DNA from: Nisaea sp.
Lineage (GTDB): Bacteria; Pseudomonadota; Alphaproteobacteria; Thalassobaculales; Thalassobaculaceae
Direction of reading: 5' to 3'
NCBI RefSeq assembly: GCF_034670185.1
Contig: NZ_JAXMNY010000002.1
Span: 434,001-498,000 of the forward strand
Length of the DNA stretch: 64,000 nucleotides
Below are positions 25,755 through 35,498 of the stretch, one piece after another (positions within the stretch are counted from its first letter, which is position 1; every line of letters starts with the position of its first letter). The position numbers and the translations under genes are program-made. The notes under the pieces were generated by a model that worked only from the letters and a program-made list of their open reading frames with translations, was not told the origin of the DNA and did no database searches.

Positions 25755-27158
25755 ATGCAGATCGCACTAGATGTCCAACTGAGCGGATACTCAGCACTCA
25801 CGACGCTCACAGTCGGGTTTGCATTTCTAGTACTCTGGCGGAACACCCGGCTTAACAGTGTACTTTATTTCGGACTTTCCTTCAGTACGCTCGGCGCCGT
25901 AATTTTCTACATAACAGTCTGTAAATATTTAGATTTCTTCCCATACCGCGACATCCTAGGCGCCGGAGGCGGAATTGTTTCTTCCGTCTTCCTTCTTTCC
26001 GGATGTTTATCCCGATACCAGATCGCGACACCTTGGCGCCCAATCCTCGGGATCGCAGCTATTGCATGGATCAGCGTTCAGCTGATCAATAGTTACGCCA
26101 ACGTGCTGGGCATCTCGTATGTACCGGGGTTGGTCGGGCTGGTCTCGTTCGGGTGTGGCACAATCATGCTCCTGAAGAGCAGGGGGCGCGGCGGGAAGGT
26201 TGTCGGGCTCCTGTTATTTGTCCGCAGCGCGCTGTTGATTCCGTGGCCATTTTTTTTCTACCCGAAATTCATCAATCTGATCCTGGCCCTGGATCAGATC
26301 ATGATCTTTCTTATCGGGTTGTCGCTCTTGGTCATCGAACTGCTTCGGGCGCGAGCAGAACTCGCCGAAGCTAACCTGAGCCTCAGGGAACAGGCGCATG
26401 CACTTGAGATCGCAAACGAGAAACTCGGCGTAGAGCGCCAGCTGGCGGTCAGCGCAAGCAACGCGAAATCGGCCTTCCTCGCCAATATGAGCCATGAGCT
26501 CAGAACACCGCTGAACGCAATCATGGGGTTTTCAGAAATCATCGCCCAGAGTCCGGCCGAACAGATGGCTGAGCGCTACACCGGCTATGGCAAGGACATC
26601 CATCAAGCCGCCTGCGTGCTTCTGGATTTTGTCGATCAGGTCCTTGAGCTTTCACGCATCGAGGCCAACAGAATCGATTTCAATCCGGAAACACTGGATG
26701 TCGAGGTACTGGTCAGCACGGCGATCAATGCCGCGCGCCTGAAAGCCGGGTCGAGCCCGGCGGAGATTATCCGGTATTTCGAAGAGGGAACAGGTTCTGT
26801 CGAGGGTGACGAGAACCTGTTGAAACAGGCGCTGTCAGGAATTCTGATCCGCGCGCTGCGATTCACGGGAACCAGAGGCTCGGTCCATGTCAGCGCGGGC
26901 CCCAAGCCCGAGGATGCCGTCCACATCGAAGTGAAAGATAGCGGCCCACGGCTCTCGGACACCCAGGTTGCCGACGCTTTCAACCCGTTCAACATCACCA
27001 ACGCCTCTGTAACCCAGGTGGGCGGCGGTATAGATCTCTCGCTGCCGCTGGCAAAACGCTTCGTGGAGGCGCACGGGGGAGAAATCTCGATCGACAACAA
27101 GATGGAGAACGGAACGATCGTCTCCATCAACCTCCCGAGGCGGCTGTTACTGCATTAA
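25755..27158 (+). CDS. Membrane sensor histidine kinase with degenerate ATP-binding domain
   Basis: 467 residues. Seven hydrophobic segments (about 10-200) form an unknown sensor, followed by a coiled coil and a normal HisKA domain with His247 (NMSHELRTPLNAIMGFSEII). The HATPase half is recognisable in outline but its motifs are broken: the N-box Asn is replaced (ILIRALRF), G1 reads DSGPRL instead of D-x-G-x-G, and G2 reads GGGIDLSL. So kinase activity is doubtful; it may be a dimeric adaptor or be phosphorylated by another kinase. The upstream promoter region is AT-rich. The lipid A deacylase gene follows directly. Clear as a histidine-kinase relative, unclear as an enzyme. Confidence 0.85.
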   Translation: MQIALDVQLSGYSALTTLTVGFAFLVLWRNTRLNSVLYFGLSFSTLGAVIFYITVCKYLDFFPYRDILGAGGGIVSSVFLLSGCLSRYQIATPWRPILGIAAIAWISVQLINSYANVLGISYVPGLVGLVSFGCGTIMLLKSRGRGGKVVGLLLFVRSALLIPWPFFFYPKFINLILALDQIMIFLIGLSLLVIELLRARAELAEANLSLREQAHALEIANEKLGVERQLAVSASNAKSAFLANMSHELRTPLNAIMGFSEIIAQSPAEQMAERYTGYGKDIHQAACVLLDFVDQVLELSRIEANRIDFNPETLDVEVLVSTAINAARLKAGSSPAEIIRYFEEGTGSVEGDENLLKQALSGILIRALRFTGTRGSVHVSAGPKPEDAVHIEVKDSGPRLSDTQVADAFNPFNITNASVTQVGGGIDLSLPLAKRFVEAHGGEISIDNKMENGTIVSINLPRRLLLH

Positions 27159-27274
27159 TGTCGCCGTTTCCGGATTGCGGGCGCCGGGCAGCGGCCCTAT
27201 CCTTGCCTTGTTTCGCCAGCGTGGCCAGACCATATCCCGCCGGGATTCAAGCAAACATCGGCGCCGAGAAATTC

Positions 27275-28276
27275 ATGAGAATGACCCGCCTTGCGGCAAT
27301 GACCATATCCGCTGCCGCAGTCCTTGCCGTGCTGTGCGCCGCCCCGGACTTTGCCCGCGCGGAATCTCCCGACAGCGCCTTCACCGTAACGGTTGAGAAC
27401 GACCTCGTTAACGGCGCGGACCGCGATTACACCAACGGTGTGGCCCTGCAATGGACCGATACCCTGAACAGGGTGCCCTATGGCGTCCGTTACGCGGTGG
27501 CGCCTTTCATCGATCCGGGTGCAGATATCCGGGTGACCTACCAGCTTGGCCAGAACCTTTACACGCCGCAAGATATCGAGCGGAAGATCCCCGACCCGGC
27601 GGACCGGCCCTACGGGGCCTGGCTCTACGGCGCCGTCGGGGTGCTCGCGGATACCGGCAAAAGCGTGACCTCGCTGCAGCTCAGCCTCGGCGTTGTCGGC
27701 CCGGCCGCCCTCGGCGAGCCGGTACAGAGCTTCGTGCACAGCCTGGTCGACACCCGCGAGCCGCGGGGCTGGGACTCCCAGCTGAAGAACGAGCCGGCGC
27801 TGTTGCTGACGGCGGAACATAAATGGGCGGACCGTCTCCTCGGCGCCCCCTACGGCTACCAGATCGATGCCTCGCCCTATATCGGCGGTGCGCTCGGCAA
27901 TGTCTTCACCCATGCCAACGCAGGCATGATGGTGCGCTTTGGCAAGGACCTGCCGTCCGGAGACTACGGGCCGCCCCGCATCCAGCCGAGCACGCCGGGC
28001 TCGGGTTATTTCGCGCCCAGTGACGATTTCGGCTGGTACTTGTTTGCCGGGATCGAGGGACGGATGGTCGGCCGCAATATCTTCCTCGACGGCAATACCT
28101 TTCAGGACAGCCCCTCGGTCGACAAGAAGCTGATGGTCGGTGATTTCACCTATGGAATCGTCTTCAATGTCGGCCGGGCCCGGGTCTCCCTGACCCAGGT
28201 TATCCGCACACCGGAATTCGGCAACGACGAGGACTTTTCCAGTTTCGGCTCCCTCGGCGTGACCTACAGCTTTTGA
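27275..28276 (+). CDS. Lipid A 3'-O-deacylase, LpxR-like (DUF2219)
   Basis: About 333 residues from ATG at 27275, which starts a clean signal peptide ending AAPDFARA; an earlier start at 27158 overlapping the kinase stop is in frame but less likely. The catalytic region of LpxR-type outer-membrane beta barrels is seen: VENDLVNGADRDYTNG with the Asn-Asp pair, and an FVHSLVDTREPRGW segment carrying the His. The C-terminus ends in a Phe (VTYSF), as for outer-membrane barrels. It would remove the 3'-acyloxyacyl chain of lipid A. It follows the degenerate kinase. Confidence 0.85.
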   Translation: MRMTRLAAMTISAAAVLAVLCAAPDFARAESPDSAFTVTVENDLVNGADRDYTNGVALQWTDTLNRVPYGVRYAVAPFIDPGADIRVTYQLGQNLYTPQDIERKIPDPADRPYGAWLYGAVGVLADTGKSVTSLQLSLGVVGPAALGEPVQSFVHSLVDTREPRGWDSQLKNEPALLLTAEHKWADRLLGAPYGYQIDASPYIGGALGNVFTHANAGMMVRFGKDLPSGDYGPPRIQPSTPGSGYFAPSDDFGWYLFAGIEGRMVGRNIFLDGNTFQDSPSVDKKLMVGDFTYGIVFNVGRARVSLTQVIRTPEFGNDEDFSSFGSLGVTYSF

Positions 28277-28365
28277 AGCAGATCAGCCTCCACCGTTTCC
28301 GCATTGCCACAATGCCCGGTCGGCCCTATTTTCCCGGCCAGCAACTTTGACGGTATTTGCCCTAC

Positions 28366-30168
<1,803 letters not shown>

Positions 30169-30224
30169 GGCGGGTTTCGGGCCTACGCCTTTCGCTCTTC
30201 GCCTTCTGCCACCACTCAAAAACC

Positions 30225-30308
30225 GTCATCCCGTCGAAAGACGGGACCCAGGGGATGGCGGGTACAGCTCCATGATCGCCTAGGTCCCGGCTTTTCGGCC
30301 GGGATGAC
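30225..30308. repeat. 84-bp palindromic intergenic repeat (REP-like)
   Basis: It is bounded by perfect 9-bp inverted ends GTCATCCCG and CGGGATGAC. Each end folds into its own hairpin (CCCGTC-GAAA-GACGGG; CCCGGC-loop-GGCCGGG). It is in the space between lepA and the convergent BKACE gene. No second copy is seen in the window. Confidence 0.7.
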
Positions 30309-30326
30309 GACTGAGGGTGATCGGGT

Positions 30327-31202
30327 CTAGCTCAACCCAGCCCGGACCTCGTCCGGCGTAGCCAGCGTGCCGCCAGCCGCTTCGATTAACTTCGCCGCTT
30401 CCTCGACCAGTGCGGCATTCGTTATCTCCACCCCGAATGGCTGGTCCTCCAGCCCGACCCGGACATGGCCGCCGCGCTCCACCGCGGGAGCAATCAGCGG
30501 GCGGATGTCGACGGCGAGGCCGGCGACCATCCAGGGGGTGCCGGGCGCCTCTTCCTCGCGCAGCGTGTTGTAGGCCTCCAGCGCATAAAGCTCCGGCGGG
30601 AAGCTGAAGGTCAGGCGGTCGGAGAACATGTAGCGGTAGAGCGGTGTCGGGCAGCCGGGTGTCGCGCGGTGCAGGGCCGCGCCCTGGCGGATGAAGCCGG
30701 GCTCGTAGATGGCGTAGCTCGGGTGCAGGCCCTTTTCGCGGCAGAGTTCCAGACCGTAACGGACATGGCTTTCCGGGTTCAGATAGGTGAAGCCCTCGCG
30801 GCCTTCAGCAATCCAGGCATCGTGGGTGATGTTGGTACTACCGGGATCAACCACGGACCATTCGATCAGGCCGCGTTCGGCCAGTCCCTTCACATGGGCG
30901 AAGCGTTGCGCCGGGCTCATCGTGTCGGAGACGTTCGGCAGGCCCGCCATCGGCAGGGTGCCATAGATGATCACTTTCTCATCCACGTCGCGGACCCGTT
31001 CGATCACCTCGGCATAGGCCTCGGTGGTATCGACCTGCAAGCCGGTTTCGGTGTCATAGGGGTGAAAATGGATGATCGCCGCGCCTGCTTTCGCGCAGGC
31101 GATGCAGTCAGCGGCAATCTCTTCCGGCGAGACCGGAATGGCGGGTTGGTTTTTCCGGGTCCAGGGACCGTTGACGGCGGCTTCCAACCAGATCTTGCTC
31201 AC
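30327..31202 (-). CDS. BKACE-family (DUF849) beta-keto acid cleavage enzyme
   Basis: 291 residues. The TIM-barrel family uses a Zn ion bound by HFHPYD-type His residues, with a conserved Glu and Arg at the C-terminus of the barrel. The first strand (LEAAVNGPWTRKNQP) and the motif GTLPMAGLPNVSDT match. Members condense beta-keto acids with acetyl-CoA to give acetoacetate and a CoA ester; 3-keto-5-aminohexanoate is one of many substrates. The start is GTG at 31202 with AAGGA ahead. The specificity is not assigned. It converges on lepA across the palindromic repeat. Confidence 0.85.
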   Translation of the reverse strand: MSKIWLEAAVNGPWTRKNQPAIPVSPEEIAADCIACAKAGAAIIHFHPYDTETGLQVDTTEAYAEVIERVRDVDEKVIIYGTLPMAGLPNVSDTMSPAQRFAHVKGLAERGLIEWSVVDPGSTNITHDAWIAEGREGFTYLNPESHVRYGLELCREKGLHPSYAIYEPGFIRQGAALHRATPGCPTPLYRYMFSDRLTFSFPPELYALEAYNTLREEEAPGTPWMVAGLAVDIRPLIAPAVERGGHVRVGLEDQPFGVEITNAALVEEAAKLIEAAGGTLATPDEVRAGLS

Positions 31203-31263
31203 GGCGTATCCTTTTTCGCTGTCCCGCGGCCGTCACGACCCGGCGGGCAACAGGCCAGCTTTC

Positions 31264-31650
31264 TTAACGGGGCAAAAGCTCCCAGGGCCGCATCTTCGCT
31301 GCCTTCTTGGAGGTCCGGGCCAACCGGTCAATCAGGGATTGCATCAGATAGCGGATGTAGGGGTCCATCTCATCGACCTTGGCCTCGATCAGTTTTCGGT
31401 CGACCACGGTCACCACCGTTTCCTCGAGACACTTGACCGTGGCCGTGCGCGCCGTATTCCCGATCAGCCCCATCTCCCCGAACATCTGATTGGCGGTGAT
31501 GACGTCGAGCACTTTACGATCGCTGCCCGTGCCGATCGAAACCTCGACCGATCCGCTGCGCAGGATAAAAGCTTCCCGCGATTCGTCGCCCTCGACAAAG
31601 ATCTTCTGCCCTTTGCTGTAGCGCCGTGTAGGCGGTTCTTTATATTGCAT
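31264..31650 (-). CDS. Cyclic-nucleotide-binding domain protein
   Basis: About 128 residues. One cNMP-binding domain with the phosphate-binding cassette (MFGEMGLIGNTARTATVKC) and leading KGQKIFVEGDESREAFILRSG is complete; there is no helix-turn-helix, so it is not a Crp-type activator. The ATG at 31650 has GGGGG ahead; the frame opens at 31758. It is divergent from the metal ATPase gene with starts 95 bases apart, suggesting shared regulation. Probably a stand-alone sensor, cAMP or similar. Confidence 0.83.
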   Translation of the reverse strand: MQYKEPPTRRYSKGQKIFVEGDESREAFILRSGSVEVSIGTGSDRKVLDVITANQMFGEMGLIGNTARTATVKCLEETVVTVVDRKLIEAKVDEMDPYIRYLMQSLIDRLARTSKKAAKMRPWELLPR

Positions 31651-31745
31651 CGGTAAGCCCCCATTAATACGCAATGCCGTTAAATGCGTAGCGCTGATCG
31701 TCACATGAGCGCAATGACGTGTCCCACAGGGTGACAGAGAGAACC

Positions 31746-34043
31746 ATGATTTCAACACGTCTTTTAGGCCGGTTACTGATCGGGGTCGCCGTTGCGGGAC
31801 TGATTGCCGGGCTCATCGCCTGGCAGCTCGACAAAGATGTTGCCGCCACCTGGATCTGGGGCCTAGCAACCCTGCCTGTCGTCGTCAGCCTCGCGGCAAG
31901 CATAGTGCGCGACCTGATGGCCGGGCGCATGGGAGTAGACGCGGTCGCGCTGCTCTCCATGTCGGCTGCCCTCGCACTCGGCGAAACCCTGGCGGGCGTC
32001 GTCGTGGCGGTGATGTATGCCGGCGGAAACGTGCTTGAGGATTTCGCCGTCTCCCGTGCAGAGCGCAACCTGAAGAGCCTGACCGACAGGGCGCCACGCA
32101 TCGCCCACCGCTATACCGATGGCACCCTGGAGGATATAGACGTCGAGCAGGTGGCGGAGCGCGACCGGCTGCTGGTCCGCACCGGTGAGATCATTCCGGT
32201 CGATGGCGTGATCATGCAAACCGGCGTCGAGTCGAACGTCGTAATTGACGAGGCTGCCCTGACGGGCGAGCCGATCCCCGTACAGCGCCATGCCGGTGAG
32301 CCGGTGCGCAGCGGTGCCATTAATGCAGGCGTGCCCTTTACGTTGCAGGCCACCGCCACGGCCAGTGAGAGTACCTATGCCGGAATCGTTGCCATGGTCG
32401 CGGCGGCGCAAACCGCGCAAGCGCCCTTCATCCGTCTCGCCGACAGGTTTGCCCTCCTGCTGCTGCCACTGGCCGTGGTGGTTGCAGGCGGCGCCTGGAT
32501 TCTTTCCGGCGACCCTGTGCGCGGTCTTGCCGTTCTGGTGGTGGCCACGCCCTGCCCGTTGATCCTGGCCGCTCCGGTCGCTTTCATCTCCGGCGTCTCG
32601 CAAGCTGCCAGACGCGGCGTGCTGGTCAAGGGCGGTGCCGCGCTGGAGGCCATGGCCCGGGCATACACGATCCTGTTCGACAAGACCGGAACGCTCACCA
32701 TCGGCGGCGCCCGGTTGGTCGCGGTGGAAACCGCACCAGGCGCGGACCCGAACGAGGTGCTGCGCCTCGCCGCCTGTCTCGAACAGGCTTCCCATCATGT
32801 CATCGCCCAGGCCATCGTCACTGCCGCCGAAAGCCGCGGCCTGACGTTGGTGCCCCCAACGGATGTCCGGGAAGACCTTGGCGCAGGCCTTGCCGGCACT
32901 GTCGAAGGCAGACGGATAGCCGCCGGAAGCCTCACTATGACCACCGGCGGTAATCAGCGTGCAAACTGGGTGGACCGGGCCCGGCGCCGTGCCTCCTGGC
33001 GCTCGGCCCTGTCCGTGTTCGTGACCATCGACGGTGAGCTAGTCGGCGCATTGCTGCTGGGTGACTCGCTCCGCCGGGAAGCGCCTCGCGCCATCCGCGC
33101 CCTGCGCGAGGCCGGGATCGGCCGCATCGTCATGGTGACCGGAGACCATGCCGATGCAGCGGAGACCATCGGCGCCGCACTCGACCTCGACGCTGTGCTG
33201 GCAAACCGAGTGCCCGCCGACAAGGTTGATGCGGTCAATTTTGAGAAAAAGCGCCATCCGACCCTGATGGTCGGCGACGGCATCAATGATGCGCCGGCCC
33301 TTGCCGCCGCCGATATCGGCATCGCCATGGGCGCGCGCGGCGCCACAGCCAGCTCGGAAGCCGCCGACGCCGTGGTGCTGGTCGACCGGCTCGACCGTGT
33401 TGCGGATGCGATTGCCATTGCCAAACGCTCGCGGCGTATCGCCATCGAAAGCATCATCGCGGGCATGGCGCTGTCGCTGATCGCCATGGGTTTCGCCGCC
33501 GCCGGCCACCTGACCCCGGTCGCGGGCGCTATTCTGCAGGAAGGGATCGATGTCGCCGTGATCCTGAATGCGCTTCGTGCACTGGTTCCTCCAGGCCTCG
33601 GTATACGGTCGAGCCTGCCAGAGGAAGCGGCCCGGTTGTTGCGCAAGGAGCACGAGGAAGTCGAAAGCTGGCTCGACCAGCTGCGCGCCCACGCGGATGC
33701 CTTGGACGACGCACAGGGCATCGAAGCGGTGGCCCATATCGCCGACGCCAACCGCATTATCAATGATGAGATCGTGCCGCACGAGCGAGAAGACGAAGAC
33801 ACCGTCTACCCACAGCTCGTTCCTCATCTGGGCAACGCGCATGGACTGGCGGCGATGAGCCGGGCCCACCGGGAAATCCAGCATCTCGGCCGCCTGCTCG
33901 ACCGGCTGGTGACCGGCATCGGCGAGGAGGAAGCAGACCGCTACCTGATCCGGGACGCCCAGCGGATCATTGAATCCGTCGACGCCCTGGTTCGCATTCA
34001 CAATGCGCAGGAAGAGGATATCTTCGATTTCGCAGCAGGATGA
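31746..34043 (+). CDS. P1B-type metal-transporting ATPase with C-terminal hemerythrin-like domain
   Basis: About 765 residues. TGE (LTGEPIP), the membrane metal site TPCPL, the phosphorylation Asp312 in DKTGTLT, and GDGINDAPAL are intact. There is no N-terminal heavy-metal-binding domain. The last 150 residues form a hemerythrin-like HHE domain (KEHEEVESW, VPHEREDED, RAHREIQH, HNAQEEDIFDF) that could bind iron. This combination, TPCPx motif with a C-terminal hemerythrin domain, is that of the P1B-5 class, of which the Sinorhizobium Nia protein (Ni and Fe export) is a known member. ATG at 31746 is chosen over the upstream GTG. It probably exports Ni, Fe or Co. Confidence 0.9.
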   Translation: MISTRLLGRLLIGVAVAGLIAGLIAWQLDKDVAATWIWGLATLPVVVSLAASIVRDLMAGRMGVDAVALLSMSAALALGETLAGVVVAVMYAGGNVLEDFAVSRAERNLKSLTDRAPRIAHRYTDGTLEDIDVEQVAERDRLLVRTGEIIPVDGVIMQTGVESNVVIDEAALTGEPIPVQRHAGEPVRSGAINAGVPFTLQATATASESTYAGIVAMVAAAQTAQAPFIRLADRFALLLLPLAVVVAGGAWILSGDPVRGLAVLVVATPCPLILAAPVAFISGVSQAARRGVLVKGGAALEAMARAYTILFDKTGTLTIGGARLVAVETAPGADPNEVLRLAACLEQASHHVIAQAIVTAAESRGLTLVPPTDVREDLGAGLAGTVEGRRIAAGSLTMTTGGNQRANWVDRARRRASWRSALSVFVTIDGELVGALLLGDSLRREAPRAIRALREAGIGRIVMVTGDHADAAETIGAALDLDAVLANRVPADKVDAVNFEKKRHPTLMVGDGINDAPALAAADIGIAMGARGATASSEAADAVVLVDRLDRVADAIAIAKRSRRIAIESIIAGMALSLIAMGFAAAGHLTPVAGAILQEGIDVAVILNALRALVPPGLGIRSSLPEEAARLLRKEHEEVESWLDQLRAHADALDDAQGIEAVAHIADANRIINDEIVPHEREDEDTVYPQLVPHLGNAHGLAAMSRAHREIQHLGRLLDRLVTGIGEEEADRYLIRDAQRIIESVDALVRIHNAQEEDIFDFAAG

Positions 34044-34064
34044 ACGGCACCTTGCTGGCCTGGA

Positions 34065-35126
34065 CTACAGGGATAGCTCCTCGATCGGCGCCGGACGGGC
34101 AAAAAGATATCCCTGCAGATAGTCCGCGCCCGCTTCGCGCAGGACCTTGGCTTCGCTCTCGGTTTCAATACCTTCTGCGATGACAGCGATATTGTGCTCT
34201 CGGGATATCGAGATCAAATGTCCGACAATCGACTGCTTCAGCGGATCCCGATCTATGTCCCGCACCAGATCCATGTCGATTTTGACGAAGTCCGGCCGTA
34301 CTTCATGCAGCAGATTGAGACCGGACCAGCCTGACCCGATATCGTCCAGAGCAACCTTGAAGCCAGCCTGCCGGTAGAAGGCGAGAATGCCTTTCAGGTG
34401 ATCCTTATCCTGAATACGGTGCGTCTCCGTCAGCTCAAATGTGATATCTCCGGGCTTCAGCCCAAGGTCGGATATCGTCGATGCCGTGGTTCTGAGACAA
34501 TAGGCCGGATCGTAGATGCTCGATGGGTTAAAATTCACGAACAACTGGCCCTTGAACCCACTCTTGGCCGCACGCGAAACGGCGCTCGCACGTGCCGCAA
34601 TATCAAGCGAGAACAACAGCCCCGCATGTTCGGCGAGCTGGAAAACATAACCCGGCGGGATATTGTTGCCGCTCGCGTCACGCATGCGGAACAGCCCTTC
34701 GAGGGCAAATGGCGGCGCATCCGCTTGCGCGTCGGCATGAACAATAGGCTGGTACCAGGTGTCGTAACTCTCGGCTTCAAGCGCCTCCACGAGCCAGGCT
34801 CCCTTGACCCGGTTGACGAACACGTCTGCCGGCATCACACGGCCTATTTCCAGAGGTGTCGGTGCTTCGCCAGCCGTCGTCAGAACCCGCGTTTCCTGCA
34901 GTTCCTTCTTGTTCAGTTCCCCGAAGATTGCCGTCAACACGCCATCCATCCGTGAGCCCGGCACTGTTATCTCGATGCAGTTCGCCTCTACGCTGTTTGG
35001 CTCAATCTCCTTGCGGCGCAACATAACGAGCAGGCGGTCGCGCGCATCTGACGTCGGCAACAGAAACCAACACCTGGTCCGGTCAAAAACAATCTCGTCG
35101 ACATGTTCGCATTCTACACAGCGCAT
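34065..35126 (-). CDS. EAL-domain c-di-GMP phosphodiesterase
   Basis: 353 residues. An N-terminal segment of about 100 residues with two Cys (RCVECEHVDEIVFDRTRCW) precedes an EAL domain (about 110-350). The catalytic set is largely intact: EGLFRMRD for the EAL motif, NFNPSS for the Asn, ELTETH for the Glu, DDIGSGWSG for the DDFGTG-type loop, KIDM for the Lys and AEGIETE for the final Glu. It should hydrolyse c-di-GMP to pGpG. Its N-terminus might bind a metal or sense redox. Convergent with the ATPase gene. Confidence 0.87.
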   Translation of the reverse strand: MRCVECEHVDEIVFDRTRCWFLLPTSDARDRLLVMLRRKEIEPNSVEANCIEITVPGSRMDGVLTAIFGELNKKELQETRVLTTAGEAPTPLEIGRVMPADVFVNRVKGAWLVEALEAESYDTWYQPIVHADAQADAPPFALEGLFRMRDASGNNIPPGYVFQLAEHAGLLFSLDIAARASAVSRAAKSGFKGQLFVNFNPSSIYDPAYCLRTTASTISDLGLKPGDITFELTETHRIQDKDHLKGILAFYRQAGFKVALDDIGSGWSGLNLLHEVRPDFVKIDMDLVRDIDRDPLKQSIVGHLISISREHNIAVIAEGIETESEAKVLREAGADYLQGYLFARPAPIEELSL

Positions 35127-35498
35127 GATCAGGCTCCGAAGTTTATGACCTCTTACGTTCGCGTCCGGGCTGCCGGATCAAAGGAAATTCCAGAGCATTA
35201 CGGCTGCTTGACCACACCCCGCAAGCGGTCCGGAAGGTGAGCAACTGCAAATCCGCCCCACCCCACCGGCAACACAAACTGGCCCCTATTAATTTAAAGT
35301 TCATTAATTTCAGATAGTTCGTTAAAAGCATCCTGAGTCGCGCAAGCCACGCATGCAATGTTGCGTTGCACAATTCCATTGAGACAATCGTGCGATTCTG
35401 TAATAAGTGCGGCAGATGATGCTCTCTCCTGCGTGCCCGGAGAAACCGCCCGGGGACGGAAGAGTGAGCGTCGGACTCCCCGAAACCAAAGCTAACGA
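35127..35498. other. Divergent intergenic region before the SulP transporter
   Basis: 372 bases between the EAL gene (minus) and the SulP gene (plus), holding both promoters. The left half is AT-rich near 35285-35330 with no repeat seen. The right end (35421-35482) has nested inverted repeats described separately. I see no gene. Confidence 0.6.
35421..35482 (+). ncRNA. Possible structured leader of the SulP transporter gene
   Basis: A compact hairpin CCCGG (35436-35440) with CCGGG (35450-35454) is enclosed by an imperfect outer stem (GCTCTCTCC with GGAAGAGTGAGC). A perfect alternative pairing, CGGGGA (35451-35456) with TCCCCG (35477-35482), is mutually exclusive with the first. It ends 16 bases before the start codon. 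The sul1 motif is a known cis-RNA before sulfate transporter genes in alphaproteobacteria, but I cannot confirm that consensus here. Confidence 0.35.

Noticed and set aside
35421..35482. Glycine or SAM riboswitch
   Set aside because: The conserved core sequences of those classes are absent; only generic hairpins are seen, so reported as an unassigned leader.
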